In this document: piece by piece, positions 51,600-60,356 of the stretch
Layout of the letters: the number at the start of each line of letters is the position of its first letter
Position numbering within the stretch: the stretch's first letter is position 1
Assembly (NCBI RefSeq): GCF_044904705.1
Contig: NZ_JADIKL010000002.1
Span: forward strand, 682,001 to 746,000
Direction: 5' to 3'
Length of the DNA: 64,000 nt
From: Rhodanobacter_A agri
GTDB taxonomy: Bacteria; Pseudomonadota; Gammaproteobacteria; Xanthomonadales; Rhodanobacteraceae
Made by a program: the position numbers and the translations under genes
The notes under the pieces: generated by a model
The model's input: the letters and a program-made list of their open reading frames with translations, nothing else
The model's database searches: none
Told to the model about the DNA's origin: nothing

Positions 51600-52967
51600 C
51601 TAGTAGGCGAACTCGCGGAACGCCGGGTCCACGCTGCCGCCCCAGGCGCCATGGAACAGCTCCAGCTTGCGCTCGGCCGGGGTCTGGTTGGCTCCGACGA
51701 TCTCGATTAGCGGTTCGAGGTAGATGCGTTCGTCGGCGCCGTTGCGGTTGAGCTTGCCGCGGCGCGCAAGGCCGTGGGCGGCGATCTTCAGCGTCTCGTT
51801 GGCGAGCTCGCGCACGCTGCCGTGGCGGAACGGCAGCTTCAGTGCCTGCTTCGGCACGCCGTCACGCAGGGCGTGGCGTTCCTCGCGGGTGAAATCCTTG
51901 ACCAAGTCCCAGGCGGCATCCAGCGCCTCGTCGTCGTAGAGCAGGCCCACCCATAGCGCGGGCAGGGCGCACAGGCGGTTCCACGGGCCGCCGTCGGCGC
52001 CACGCATTTCCAGGTACTGCTTCAGGCGCACCTCGGGGAAAGCGGTGGTGAGATGGTCGGCCCAGTCCTTCATGGTGGCTTTCGCGCCGGGCAGCGCGGG
52101 CAATTCGCCAGCGAGGAAGCGTTTGAAATCCTGGCCGGCAAGGTCGATGTACTTGCCGTCCTGGTAGCTGAAGTACATCGGCACGTCGAGGATGTAGTCG
52201 ACGTAGCGCTCGTAGCCGAAACCGTCCTCGAACACGAAGTCCAGCATGCCGGTGCGGTCGCGGTCGGTGTCGGTCCAGATGTGCGAGCGGTAGGACAGGT
52301 AGCCGTTCGGCTTGCCGTCGGCAAACGGCGAGTCGGCGAACAGCGCGGTGGCGATGGGCTGCAGTGCGAGGCTGGTGCGGAACTTCTTCACCATGTCCGC
52401 TTCGCTGGAAAAATCCAGGTTCACCTGCACGGTGCAGGTGCGCGTCATCATGTCCAGGCCGAGCTGGCCGACCTTGGGCATGTACTCGCGCATGATCTTG
52501 TAGCGGCCCTTGGGCATCCACGGCATCTCGTCGCGGCGCCACTTCGGCTGGAAACCCATGCCGAGGAAGCCGAGGCCCAGGCCATCGGCCACCGAACGGA
52601 CTTCATCGAGGTGGCTGTTCACCTCGCAACAGGTCTGGTGGATGGTTTCCAGCGGCGCGCCGGAGAGTTCCAGCTGGCCGGCGGGCTCCAGCGTGATGTT
52701 GGCCTTGCCGCGGGTCAGCGCTACCGGCGTCTCGCCTTCGCGGGCGATATCCCAGCCATGGCGGGCGGCAATGCCTTCGAGCAGCGCGCGGATGCCGCGC
52801 TCGCCTTCGAACGGTGGCGGTTTCAGGTCGTCGGTGCGGAAGCCGAACTTCTCGTGCTCGGTGCCGATGCGCCAGGCTTCGCGCGGCTTCTCGCCGGCGG
52901 CGAGGTAGTCGACGAGCTGCTGGCGACCGGCGATCGGGGTGCTCTTGACGGCACTGGGTATGGACAC
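51600..52967 (-). CDS. gshA: Glutamate-cysteine ligase (plant/alphaproteobacterial type)
   Basis: This 455-aa enzyme makes gamma-glutamylcysteine, the first step of glutathione synthesis. IGTEHEKFGFR, ITLEPAGQLELSGAPL, MPKGRYKIMREYM, MMTRTCTVQVNLDF and YLEMRGADGGPWNRLCALPA are landmarks of the class found in plants, alphaproteobacteria and Xanthomonadales, not of E. coli GshA. In plants this class is redox-regulated by disulfides. It is convergent with the secreted-protein gene. Confidence 0.95.
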   Translation of the reverse strand: MSIPSAVKSTPIAGRQQLVDYLAAGEKPREAWRIGTEHEKFGFRTDDLKPPPFEGERGIRALLEGIAARHGWDIAREGETPVALTRGKANITLEPAGQLELSGAPLETIHQTCCEVNSHLDEVRSVADGLGLGFLGMGFQPKWRRDEMPWMPKGRYKIMREYMPKVGQLGLDMMTRTCTVQVNLDFSSEADMVKKFRTSLALQPIATALFADSPFADGKPNGYLSYRSHIWTDTDRDRTGMLDFVFEDGFGYERYVDYILDVPMYFSYQDGKYIDLAGQDFKRFLAGELPALPGAKATMKDWADHLTTAFPEVRLKQYLEMRGADGGPWNRLCALPALWVGLLYDDEALDAAWDLVKDFTREERHALRDGVPKQALKLPFRHGSVRELANETLKIAAHGLARRGKLNRNGADERIYLEPLIEIVGANQTPAERKLELFHGAWGGSVDPAFREFAY

Positions 52968-53303
52968 GGGCGCGACCTCGCAGGGTGAGGCACCGACTAT
53001 GGAGGCGTTGTGTGACCGCGAAAAGGGGTTGACGGAAAATTTTTGTACGGGGCGGTATAGGTGGCTCCCTCCGCTATGCCGCGCAAGGTCCGTCAGGGGA
53101 CGGCGGCGGTAGTCGGTGCGTGGCAGGTCAGGCGCTGTACCAGCGCATCCGGCAGGTGTTGGCGGCGGGCGCTGGCTCCGCGGCGGTAGCGGGCTGCAAC
53201 ACGCAGAGCGCAGGCGATCAGGGCGAGACGAGCAAGCATTCCGTGTTTCCCCGCATCAGGCGCCGCAAGCACGGAGCCGGGCGCGGGCTCCGGCAAGCGG
53301 AAA
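52968..53303. other. Intergenic region between gshA and rho terminator
   Basis: This stretch holds the gshA upstream region near 52968-53060, including an AT-rich tract (GGAAAATTTTTG). It also contains a weak minus-strand small frame at 53093-53239, listed separately. I see no other gene. Confidence 0.45.
53093..53239 (-). CDS. Possible small basic protein (48 aa)
   Basis: A frame starting MLARLALIACALRVAARYRR has a short hydrophobic start and an ACGGA just before the ATG. It lies downstream of rho, past its terminator. Codon use is not distinctive and there is no family match, so it could be a chance frame. Confidence 0.22.
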   Translation of the reverse strand: MLARLALIACALRVAARYRRGASARRQHLPDALVQRLTCHAPTTAAVP

Positions 53304-53334
53304 CGACAAGGCCGGCACATGGCCGGCCTTGTCG
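53304..53334 (-). terminator. Intrinsic terminator of rho
   Basis: CGACAAGGCCGGC and GCCGGCCTTGTCG form an exact 13-bp stem with a 5-nt loop, followed on the minus strand by TTTCCGCTT. It starts 26 nt after the rho stop. The flank AAACGACAAGGCCGGC is shared with the rpsU-yqeY hairpin. Confidence 0.8.
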
Positions 53335-53359
53335 CTGATGCTGGCGGTGAGGCGGACCC

Positions 53360-55087
53360 TCAGCGCTTCATCGAATTGAAGAACTCGTCGTTGGACTTGG
53401 TGTTCTTCATCTTGTCGAGCATGAACTCCATCGCGGCCAGCTCGTCCATCGGGTGCAGCAGCTTCCGCAGGATCCAGATCTTGGCCAGCATGTCCGGCTC
53501 GATCAGCAGGTCCTCGCGGCGGGTGCCGGAGCGGTTGATGTCGATGGCGGGGTAGACGCGCTTCTCGGAGATGCGGCGGGACAGGTGCACTTCCATGTTG
53601 CCGGTGCCCTTGAACTCCTCGTAGATCACCTCGTCCATCTTGCTGCCGGTGTCGATCAGCGCGGTGGCGATGATGGTGAGGCTGCCGCCTTCCTCCACGT
53701 TGCGCGCGGCGCCGAAGAAGCGCTTCGGGCGCTGCAAGGCGTTGGCGTCCACGCCGCCGGTGAGCACCTTGCCGGAGCTGGGCACCACGGTGTTGTAGGC
53801 GCGGGCGAGGCGGGTGATCGAGTCGAGCAGGATGATCACGTCGCGCTTGTGCTCGACCAGGCGCTTGGCCCGCTCGATCACCATCTCGGCCACCTGCACG
53901 TGGCGCACGGCAGGTTCGTCGAAGGTGGAGCTGATCACCTCGGCGCGTACGGTGCGGGCGATCTCGGTCACTTCCTCCGGGCGCTCGTCCACCAGCAAGA
54001 TGATCAGGTGGGCGTCGGGGTGGTTGTACTGGATCGCCTGGGCGATGTTTTGCAGCATCATCGTCTTGCCGGACTTCGGCTGCGAGACGATGAGACCGCG
54101 CTGGCCGCGGCCGATCGGCGCGACCAGGTCGAGGATGCGGCCGGTGATGTCCTCGCTCGAACCGTTGCCGCGCTCCAGCTTGAAGGCCTTGCGCGGGAAC
54201 AGCGGGGTGAGGTTCTCGAACAGCATCTTGTTCTTGGACGCCTCCGGCGGATCGCCGTTGATGTCGTCCACGCGCAGCATCGCGAAATAGCGCTCGCCTT
54301 CCTTGGGATGGCGCACGCGTCCGGTGATGTAGTCGCCGGTGCGCAGGTTGAAGCGGCGGATCTGGCTGGGGCTGACGTAGATGTCGTCGGGGCCGGCCAG
54401 GTAGCTCTCGTCGGCGGAGCGCAGGAAGCCAAAGCCGTCCTGCAGGATCTCCAGCACGCCTTCGGCCCAGATGCCGCCGCCCGAGCGCGCGTGCGCCTTC
54501 AGGATCGAGAAGATCACATCCTGGCGGCGCGCACGCGCCACGCCCTCGCGGATGCCCAGCGACTCGGCGAAGGCCAGCAGCTGCGGCGCCTTCATCCGCT
54601 TGAGTTCGGTGAGGTTGATCAGGCGGTCGTCGCTGCCCGGATCGGCGTTGTCGTCATCCACCGGCAGGCCGTGCGGATTGTTGTGGCGCGGGTTGGGGTT
54701 GCCACCACCACCGCCACCACCGCTGCCTTGCTGGCGCTGCTGGTTGCGTTCGTGGCGGCGGCGCCGGCCGCGGCCTTCGCGGTCGTTGCGGTTGCCGTTG
54801 TTCTGGCCCTGTCCCTGCGGGTTCTGCGGCTGGCCGGGTTCGCGCGCTTCCGCCGCCGGGGCGCTGGACTCGCCTGCAGGTGCGGCGGGCGCTGTCGGCG
54901 CAGGGGCCTCGAAGCTTGGTGCCGGCGGGGCGGCTGGGGCGGCGCTGGTCTCGGCCGCCGTTTCGCCGGCAGCCGGCTTGGCGCCGCGGGACGACTGGCG
55001 GCGCGGTGCGCGCGGACGCGACTCGGGCGAGCTCTCGGCGCCGCCGGCGTCGTTCGGAGTGGTGCTATCGGTATCGGACACGGGCAA
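53360..55087 (-). CDS. rho: Transcription termination factor Rho with long N-terminal extension
   Basis: The 575-aa protein has a ~156-residue disordered extension. Its first part is Ala/Pro-rich, then comes an Arg/Asn/Gln/Gly-rich stretch with a seven-Gly run near residues 123-129. The rest (about 419 aa) matches E. coli Rho end to end: LTELKRMKAPQLLAFA, the RNA-binding GFGFLRSADESYLAGPDDIY, Walker A LIVSQPKSGKT and the Q-loop/R-loop region. Rho unwinds and ends untranslated transcripts. Xanthomonadales Rho often has such an insert; its role is not known. Confidence 0.96.
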   Translation of the reverse strand: MPVSDTDSTTPNDAGGAESSPESRPRAPRRQSSRGAKPAAGETAAETSAAPAAPPAPSFEAPAPTAPAAPAGESSAPAAEAREPGQPQNPQGQGQNNGNRNDREGRGRRRRHERNQQRQQGSGGGGGGGNPNPRHNNPHGLPVDDDNADPGSDDRLINLTELKRMKAPQLLAFAESLGIREGVARARRQDVIFSILKAHARSGGGIWAEGVLEILQDGFGFLRSADESYLAGPDDIYVSPSQIRRFNLRTGDYITGRVRHPKEGERYFAMLRVDDINGDPPEASKNKMLFENLTPLFPRKAFKLERGNGSSEDITGRILDLVAPIGRGQRGLIVSQPKSGKTMMLQNIAQAIQYNHPDAHLIILLVDERPEEVTEIARTVRAEVISSTFDEPAVRHVQVAEMVIERAKRLVEHKRDVIILLDSITRLARAYNTVVPSSGKVLTGGVDANALQRPKRFFGAARNVEEGGSLTIIATALIDTGSKMDEVIYEEFKGTGNMEVHLSRRISEKRVYPAIDINRSGTRREDLLIEPDMLAKIWILRKLLHPMDELAAMEFMLDKMKNTKSNDEFFNSMKR

Positions 55088-55239
55088 TCCTCGCGGGGCG
55101 CCGTTGGAAAACAGGAGGGAAGGATGTGCGTCGCGCTAGACAGGCGCAGGGGGACCAAGAGGATCCCGACGGACGCGGAGGGGAATCTAGCACCCGCCGC
55201 GTGTGGCCGTAAAGCACGCGGCGGGCGATAAACCGGCGA

Positions 55240-55566
55240 TCAGATCGCTTTTTCGATCATCTGGGCCAGCTGGCCCTTGCTGACGGCACCGATCTGGGTG
55301 GCCTCGACCTTGCCGTTCTTGAACACCATCAGGGTGGGGATGCCGCGCACGCCGTAGGTGCGGGGGGTCTTCTGGTTGTGGTCGATGTTGATCTTCACGA
55401 CGCGCAGCTTGCCCTGGTACTGGCCGGCCAGCTCGTCGAGGATCGGTGCGATGGCCTTGCACGGGCCGCACCATTCGGCCCAGAAGTCCAGCAGCACGGG
55501 GGTATCGGACTTCAGCACTTCCTGCTCGAAGGCGTCGTCGCTCACATGGGTAATCAGGTCGCTCAC
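55240..55566 (-). CDS. trxA: Thioredoxin 1
   Basis: This 108-aa thioredoxin has the redox site FWAEWCGPCKAI (C33, C36) and the cis-Pro loop RGIPTLMVFKNGK. It ends IEKAI. It reduces cytoplasmic disulfides and supplies ribonucleotide reductase. The GTG at 55566 (MSDLITHVSDDAFE) gives the family length; the frame upstream to 55620 is non-conserved. It lies about 150 nt upstream of rho on the same strand, as in E. coli trxA-rho, so both may be co-transcribed. Confidence 0.96.
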   Translation of the reverse strand: MSDLITHVSDDAFEQEVLKSDTPVLLDFWAEWCGPCKAIAPILDELAGQYQGKLRVVKINIDHNQKTPRTYGVRGIPTLMVFKNGKVEATQIGAVSKGQLAQMIEKAI

Positions 55567-55995
55567 CGGGGTCTCCGAAAGACGGGTGGAAGGAAGGTTT
55601 GACGACCACGCGGCCAGCATCGGCTACACTGGGGCGCCCATGAAGCGCGGGTCGAACCGGGAAAGAGGGGCTTTGGCCATTGCGGCCCGGGGCCTCATTG
55701 CAACGTAACTCGGGGCGCGATTCAAGCGATTCAAGGGCGGCAACGGACGGTTCCGTTGACATAGGCGAGGCGGCTTGCAGGGAGCCGCCTCGCCTATGCC
55801 AGCGGGACTGCCGGTTGCGCCGCCATCGTTTCCGGCGCCCTGTGCGGCCCCGGAGCGCCGGCAGGCGAGCCCGACCCGCCTGCTGTGCGCTGCATGCCGC
55901 CACGCGCCGCTCATCCACTCGCTCCATGCCGCCACGGGCGGTGGAGCCGGGCCGGCCCTGACGCCTGTGCCCGCACCCCACTGGCTTTTCCTTCC
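55567..55995. other. Divergent trxA-rhlB region, no gene
   Basis: These 429 bases hold no supported coding region. They carry a repeated GATTCAAG (55719-55726 and 55728-55735) and two adjacent perfect hairpins at 55741-55798. Promoters for trxA (leftward) and rhlB (rightward) are expected here. Confidence 0.6.
55741..55798 (+). promoter_or_regulatory. Two adjacent perfect hairpins in the rhlB leader
   Basis: CAACGGA-CGGT-TCCGTTG (55741-55758) is a 7-bp hairpin. One base further, CATAGGCGAGGCGGCT and AGCCGCCTCGCCTATG form an exact 16-bp stem with a 7-nt loop (55760-55798). They lie 198 nt before the rhlB start, and no U-tract follows. They could stabilise, attenuate or autoregulate the rhlB mRNA. 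Confidence 0.6.
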
Positions 55996-57717
55996 ATGTC
56001 CCAAACCGTACTCACCGATACCTTCTTCACCAACTTCGAACTTCATCCCCTGCTGCAGCAAGGCCTGGCCGAAGCCGGCTTCACCCGCTGCACGCCGATC
56101 CAGGAGCTGACCCTGCCGGTGGCGCTGTCCGGCCGCGACGTCGCCGGCCAGGCGCAGACCGGTACCGGCAAGACCTGCGCCTTCCTGGTCGCGCTGATGA
56201 ACCGCCTGCTCACCACGCCCGCCGTGGCCGAGCGCAAGGACAGCGATCCGCGCGCGCTGGTGATCGCGCCCACCCGCGAACTGGCTATCCAGATCGACAA
56301 GGATGCGCGCAACATCGGCCGCCACACCGGCCTCAAGACCGCGCTGATCTACGGCGGCGTGGATTACGACAAGCAGCGCCAGCAGCTGCACGACGGCTGC
56401 GACATCATCATCGCCACCCCCGGCCGCCTGCTCGACTACTACAAGCAGCAGGTGTTCGGCTTCAACGGCGTCGAGGTGATGGTGATCGACGAGGCGGACC
56501 GTATGTTCGACCTCGGCTTCATCAAGGACGTGCGCTTCATCTTCCGCCGCCTGCCGGCGCGCGAACAGCGTCAGGTGCTGCTGTTCTCCGCCACGCTGAG
56601 CCATCGCGTGCTGGAACTGGCCTACGAGCACATGCACGAGGCCGAGAAGCTGGTGGTGGAGAGCGACAACGTCACCGCCGACAAGGTGCGCCAGGTGGTC
56701 TACTTCCCGGCCAAGGAAGAGAAGCTGCCGTTGCTGCTCAACCTGATCGACAAGCACCAGCCCAGCCGCAGCATCATCTTCGTCAACACCAAGGCCGCCG
56801 CCGAGCGCGTCACCGAGCGGGTCAAGCGCCACGGCTGTCGCGTCGGCGCGATTTCGGGCGACGTGCCCCAGCTCAAGCGCCAGAAACTGCTGCAGCGCTT
56901 CCAGGACGGTCAGCTCGACATCCTGGTCGCCACCGACGTGGCCGCGCGCGGCCTGCACATCCCGGCGGTCAGCCACGTCTTCAACTACGACCTGCCACAG
57001 GACGCCGAGGACTACGTGCACCGCATCGGACGCACCGCGCGCCTTGGTGCCGAGGGCGACGCGGTCAGCTTCGCCTGCGACCTGTACGCGATGAGCCTGC
57101 CGGACATCGAGAGCTACATTGGCCAGGCCATCCCGGTGGCGACCATCGAGCCGGAACTGCTGGTGATGCCGAAGCCGCGCGATGTCGATCCCGAGTTCGC
57201 CGCGAATGCCGCCGCCGACAGCGCCGCGTTCGGCGACCACGTGGAGCCGCGGCACGACGACAAGAAGGGTGGGCGTTCGCGCCGCGGCGGCCGTGACGGC
57301 GAACGCGCGCCGCGCGAGCGCCGCACACACGAGTCGCGGCCGCCACGCACGCCGCGCACCGAAACGGCGGCGGCGGAAGTCGCCGCGCCTGCCGTGGCGG
57401 CACAGGATGGCCAGGCTACCGTTGTGGCCGCCGAGGGCGAGCACAAGCGCCGGCGCCGGCGCGGTGGCCGCAACCGCCGCCGCGAGGGCGGCGAGGCAAC
57501 GGCGAACGCCGCACAGGGCAAGCCGCAGGCAGCGCCGGCCGAGGCTGGCCGGCCGCCGCGCGGCGAGCGTCGCGCGCCGCGCGAGCGTGCACCGGCCGAG
57601 GCCGCGGCGGTTTCCGGCCGTCCTTCGCGGCAGGTAGCGGCCACTACCGGCGAGCATCCGCATGCGAACAAGCCCAGCTTGTTCCGCCGGCTGACCCGCT
57701 TGTTCACCGGCCGCTGA
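55996..57717 (+). CDS. rhlB: DEAD-box RNA helicase RhlB with long basic C-terminal tail
   Basis: This 573-aa helicase has AQTGTGKTCAFLVAL (motif I), PTRELAIQI (Ia), VIDEADRMFD (II), SATLSH (III) and the late HRIGRTARLG (VI). From ~residue 400 a long Arg/Ala/Glu-rich disordered tail follows, ending KPSLFRRLTRLFTGR. RhlB unwinds RNA for the degradosome; E. coli RhlB is 421 aa, and Xanthomonas RhlB has a similar tail. The ATG at 55996 is used. It is divergent from trxA. Confidence 0.93.
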   Translation: MSQTVLTDTFFTNFELHPLLQQGLAEAGFTRCTPIQELTLPVALSGRDVAGQAQTGTGKTCAFLVALMNRLLTTPAVAERKDSDPRALVIAPTRELAIQIDKDARNIGRHTGLKTALIYGGVDYDKQRQQLHDGCDIIIATPGRLLDYYKQQVFGFNGVEVMVIDEADRMFDLGFIKDVRFIFRRLPAREQRQVLLFSATLSHRVLELAYEHMHEAEKLVVESDNVTADKVRQVVYFPAKEEKLPLLLNLIDKHQPSRSIIFVNTKAAAERVTERVKRHGCRVGAISGDVPQLKRQKLLQRFQDGQLDILVATDVAARGLHIPAVSHVFNYDLPQDAEDYVHRIGRTARLGAEGDAVSFACDLYAMSLPDIESYIGQAIPVATIEPELLVMPKPRDVDPEFAANAAADSAAFGDHVEPRHDDKKGGRSRRGGRDGERAPRERRTHESRPPRTPRTETAAAEVAAPAVAAQDGQATVVAAEGEHKRRRRRGGRNRRREGGEATANAAQGKPQAAPAEAGRPPRGERRAPRERAPAEAAAVSGRPSRQVAATTGEHPHANKPSLFRRLTRLFTGR

Positions 57718-57725
57718 GCGGGATG

Positions 57726-57748
57726 GCCGCCGGCGCTGAACCGGCGGC
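57726..57748 (+). terminator. Hairpin after rhlB
   Basis: GCCGCCGG-CGCTGAA-CCGGCGGC is an exact 8-bp stem 9 nt after the rhlB stop. No U-tract follows, so termination would be partial; ftsE follows 85 nt later in the same direction. Confidence 0.45.
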
Positions 57749-57832
57749 ACCGACTGCTCCGAGCGATGGCGATCTTGCGTCTCGCATACCGTATCCTTGC
57801 TGCTTGATACGGCAGGCTGGCGGGGACGCGCG

Positions 57833-58510
57833 GTGATCCAGTTCGAGCAGGTGAGCAAGCATTACGAGGGCGGCCACGAGGCGCTCTCGCAGCTTTCCTT
57901 CACCATACCCACAGGCGAGATGGCCTTCATCACCGGCCACTCCGGCGCGGGCAAGAGCACCTTGCTCAAACTGCTCGGAGTGATCGAGCGGCCCAGCCAC
58001 GGCACGATCACGATGGACGGCCAGAGCCTCGCCAAGGTGCGCGGACGCGGCATTCCCAAGCTGCGCCAGCGCATCGGCATGGTGTTCCAGGATCATCGCC
58101 TGCTGATGGACCGCACAGTGTTCGCCAACGTCGAGCTGCCCCTGGCGATCGCCGGCATCGCCCGCCAGGAACGCGGCCGGCGCGTGCGCGCGGCGTTGGA
58201 AAAAGTGGGTCTGCTTTCCTATGAGCGCCAGCTGCCGGCCACGCTCTCCACCGGCGAACAGCAGCGCGTGGGCATCGCCCGGGCGATCGTCGGACGGCCC
58301 TCGCTGCTGATCGCCGACGAGCCTACCGGCAACCTCGATCCGCAGCTGGCCGTGGAAATCATGGGCTTGTTCGCCGAGTTCCAGCAGGTGGGCACCACCG
58401 TGCTGGTCGCCAGCCACGACCTGCCGTTGATCAAGCGCATGCGCAAACGCGTGGTGGTGCTCGATCACGGTCGGCTGGTGGCCGACCTGGCTGCCGAGGA
58501 GGTGCTGTGA
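57833..58510 (+). CDS. ftsE: Cell-division ABC ATPase FtsE
   Basis: FtsE is the ATPase of the FtsEX complex that activates peptidoglycan hydrolases at the septum. The 225-aa protein has Walker A GHSGAGKST, signature LSTGEQQRVGIARA (usual LSGGE has become LSTGE), and Walker B LLIADEPTGNLD. GTG 57833 gives a normal N-terminus (MIQFEQVSKHY). It overlaps ftsX by 4 nt. Confidence 0.95.
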   Translation: MIQFEQVSKHYEGGHEALSQLSFTIPTGEMAFITGHSGAGKSTLLKLLGVIERPSHGTITMDGQSLAKVRGRGIPKLRQRIGMVFQDHRLLMDRTVFANVELPLAIAGIARQERGRRVRAALEKVGLLSYERQLPATLSTGEQQRVGIARAIVGRPSLLIADEPTGNLDPQLAVEIMGLFAEFQQVGTTVLVASHDLPLIKRMRKRVVVLDHGRLVADLAAEEVL

Positions 58511-59487
58511 CCATGGCCGCCGACACCGCCCGCCGCGACGCCGAGACCCCGCCGCGCAACGAACCCAGCCATACCCGCCGCGTGGCCAGCTGGCGCGAGC
58601 ACCACGGCTGGAGCGCCGCGGCCAGCCTACGCCGGCTTGCCGCGCGTCCGCTCGGCAGCCTGCTCACCATCGCGGTGATGGGGCTGGCGCTGGCCTTGCC
58701 GCTGGCGTTCTATCTGCTGCTCGGCAATGTGCAGCAGCTCGGCCAGGCGCTGGGCCAGGACCAGGCGATCAACGTGTTCCTGCAGCCGGACCAGGTCGCG
58801 CCGCAGGCGCAGCTGCTGGCGAAGCAGCTGGGCGAGCGTTCCGATGTGGCCGCGGTGACAGTCAAAACGCCGCAGCAAGGCCTGGACGAGCTGGCGAAGA
58901 TGCAGGGTTTCTCCGGCGCGTTGGACACACTGGACCAGAATCCCTTGCCCTATGTCCTGATGGTGCAGCCGAAGCAGGGCCTGGACGCCGCTACGGTGGA
59001 ACGGCTGGTGAGCGACATGCGCGATATGCGCAGCGTGGCCCAGGTGCAGGACAGCGGTACCTGGCGGCAGCGGCTGGATGCGCTGCTCGGCGTCGGCGAC
59101 CGCGTGGTGGTTGCGCTGGCGTTGATGCTGGCGCTGGCCGCGCTGCTGGTGGTGGGCAACACGGTGCGGGTGGACATCGCCAGCCGCAGCGAGGAGATCG
59201 GCGTGCTGCTGCTGGTGGGTGCCAGCGGCGCCTTCGTGCGACGGCCCTACCTGTATGCGGGCATCTGGTACGGCCTGTTCAGCGGCATCCTCGCCGCGCT
59301 GCTGGCGTTGGCGATCGAGTTCGCGCTGAGCGGACCGGTCGCACGGTTGAGCCAGGCCTATGATGGCAAGCTGCATGTCGGTGGCCTGCCGCCGTGGCTG
59401 CTGCTGGCGGTGCCGCTGGCTGCCGCGGCGCTGGGCTGGCTGGGCGCGCGGCTGGTCAGCGCCTGGCAGTTGCGCAAAGCGGCCTGA
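58507..59487 (+). CDS. ftsX: Cell-division membrane protein FtsX
   Basis: This 326-aa, four-helix partner of FtsE has a cytoplasmic N-terminus of ~45 residues. Helix 1 is LTIAVMGLALALPLAFYLLL, followed by a periplasmic domain up to about residue 195. Three C-terminal helices and LVGASGAFVRRPYLYAG, the conserved FtsX region, come last. The GTG at 58507 overlaps the ftsE stop; ATG 58513 is an alternative. In many relatives rpoH follows; here a response-regulator gene follows after 26 nt. Confidence 0.94.
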   Translation: MTMAADTARRDAETPPRNEPSHTRRVASWREHHGWSAAASLRRLAARPLGSLLTIAVMGLALALPLAFYLLLGNVQQLGQALGQDQAINVFLQPDQVAPQAQLLAKQLGERSDVAAVTVKTPQQGLDELAKMQGFSGALDTLDQNPLPYVLMVQPKQGLDAATVERLVSDMRDMRSVAQVQDSGTWRQRLDALLGVGDRVVVALALMLALAALLVVGNTVRVDIASRSEEIGVLLLVGASGAFVRRPYLYAGIWYGLFSGILAALLALAIEFALSGPVARLSQAYDGKLHVGGLPPWLLLAVPLAAAALGWLGARLVSAWQLRKAA

Positions 59488-59513
59488 GCGGGCAAAGGGG
59501 CAAACGGGCAGGC

Positions 59514-60356
59514 ATGAGTACAAGTATCAGCAACCGGCTGGTCAGCACGGCGCCTCGCGTGCTGGTGGTCGACGGCTCCAGGATGGTGCGGCAGCTTATC
59601 GGCCGCGTGCTGCAGACCGAACTGCCGGGCGTGGAGGTGGTCGGCTGCGGCAGCGGCGGCGAAGCGCAGCAGCTGCTGGGCGAGGGGGTGTTCGACTTCA
59701 TCACGATCGCGCTGCGCCTGCCCGACATGGACGGGCTGGAACTGGCGCGCTTCGTGCGCGAATCCGCGCCGCAGACCTACGTGCCTATCGTGGTGGTCTC
59801 CGGCGACGTGGACGACCGCCTGCACCGGCGCACCCTGGGCGAGGACGTCACCGACTATTTCGACAAGGCGCTGGGTTTCCAGGCGCTGGCCGAGTTCATC
59901 CGCGGCTACGTGCGTCCGGAAGGCAGCGCCGACGGCGAGGTGCTGTACGTCGAGGACAGCCGCGTGGTGGCGCTGGCCACCCGTCGCATGCTGGAGAAAT
60001 ACGGCCTCACCGTGCGCCACGTGATCAGCGTGGAGGACGCGCTGGCGCTGCTGGAAACCGCCCAGGTGCGTGGCGAAGTGGGCGCCGATGTGGTGCTGAC
60101 CGACGTCAGCCTGAAGGGCGAGCTCACCGGCGGCGATCTGCTCGAACGCATCCGCCGGGACTTCGGCTACGGCAAGGGCCGGCTGCCGGTGCTGGTGATG
60201 ACGGGCGACGAGAACCCGGCCAACCAGGCCGCGTTGATCAAGGCCGGCGCCAACGATCTGGTGGAGAAGCCGGTCGAGGAGAAGCTGCTGGTGACCAAGC
60301 TGCTGTTCCAGCTGCGCGTGGCGCGGCACCTGAGCCAGCGTGGCGACGCCGCATGA
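59514..60356 (+). CDS. Double-receiver response regulator, first receiver degenerate
   Basis: The 280-aa protein has two REC domains and no output domain. REC2 (from ~residue 142) is intact: acidic pair E147-D148, phospho-Asp D197 (VVLTDVSLKG), T230 and K252. REC1 keeps D20 and K118, but the phospho-Asp position in DFITIALRLPDMDG is Ala66, so it should not be phosphorylated. Such pseudo-receivers often bind partners or dimerise. The ATG follows the ftsX stop by 26 nt, and it overlaps ung by 4 nt. Confidence 0.88.
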   Translation: MSTSISNRLVSTAPRVLVVDGSRMVRQLIGRVLQTELPGVEVVGCGSGGEAQQLLGEGVFDFITIALRLPDMDGLELARFVRESAPQTYVPIVVVSGDVDDRLHRRTLGEDVTDYFDKALGFQALAEFIRGYVRPEGSADGEVLYVEDSRVVALATRRMLEKYGLTVRHVISVEDALALLETAQVRGEVGADVVLTDVSLKGELTGGDLLERIRRDFGYGKGRLPVLVMTGDENPANQAALIKAGANDLVEKPVEEKLLVTKLLFQLRVARHLSQRGDAA

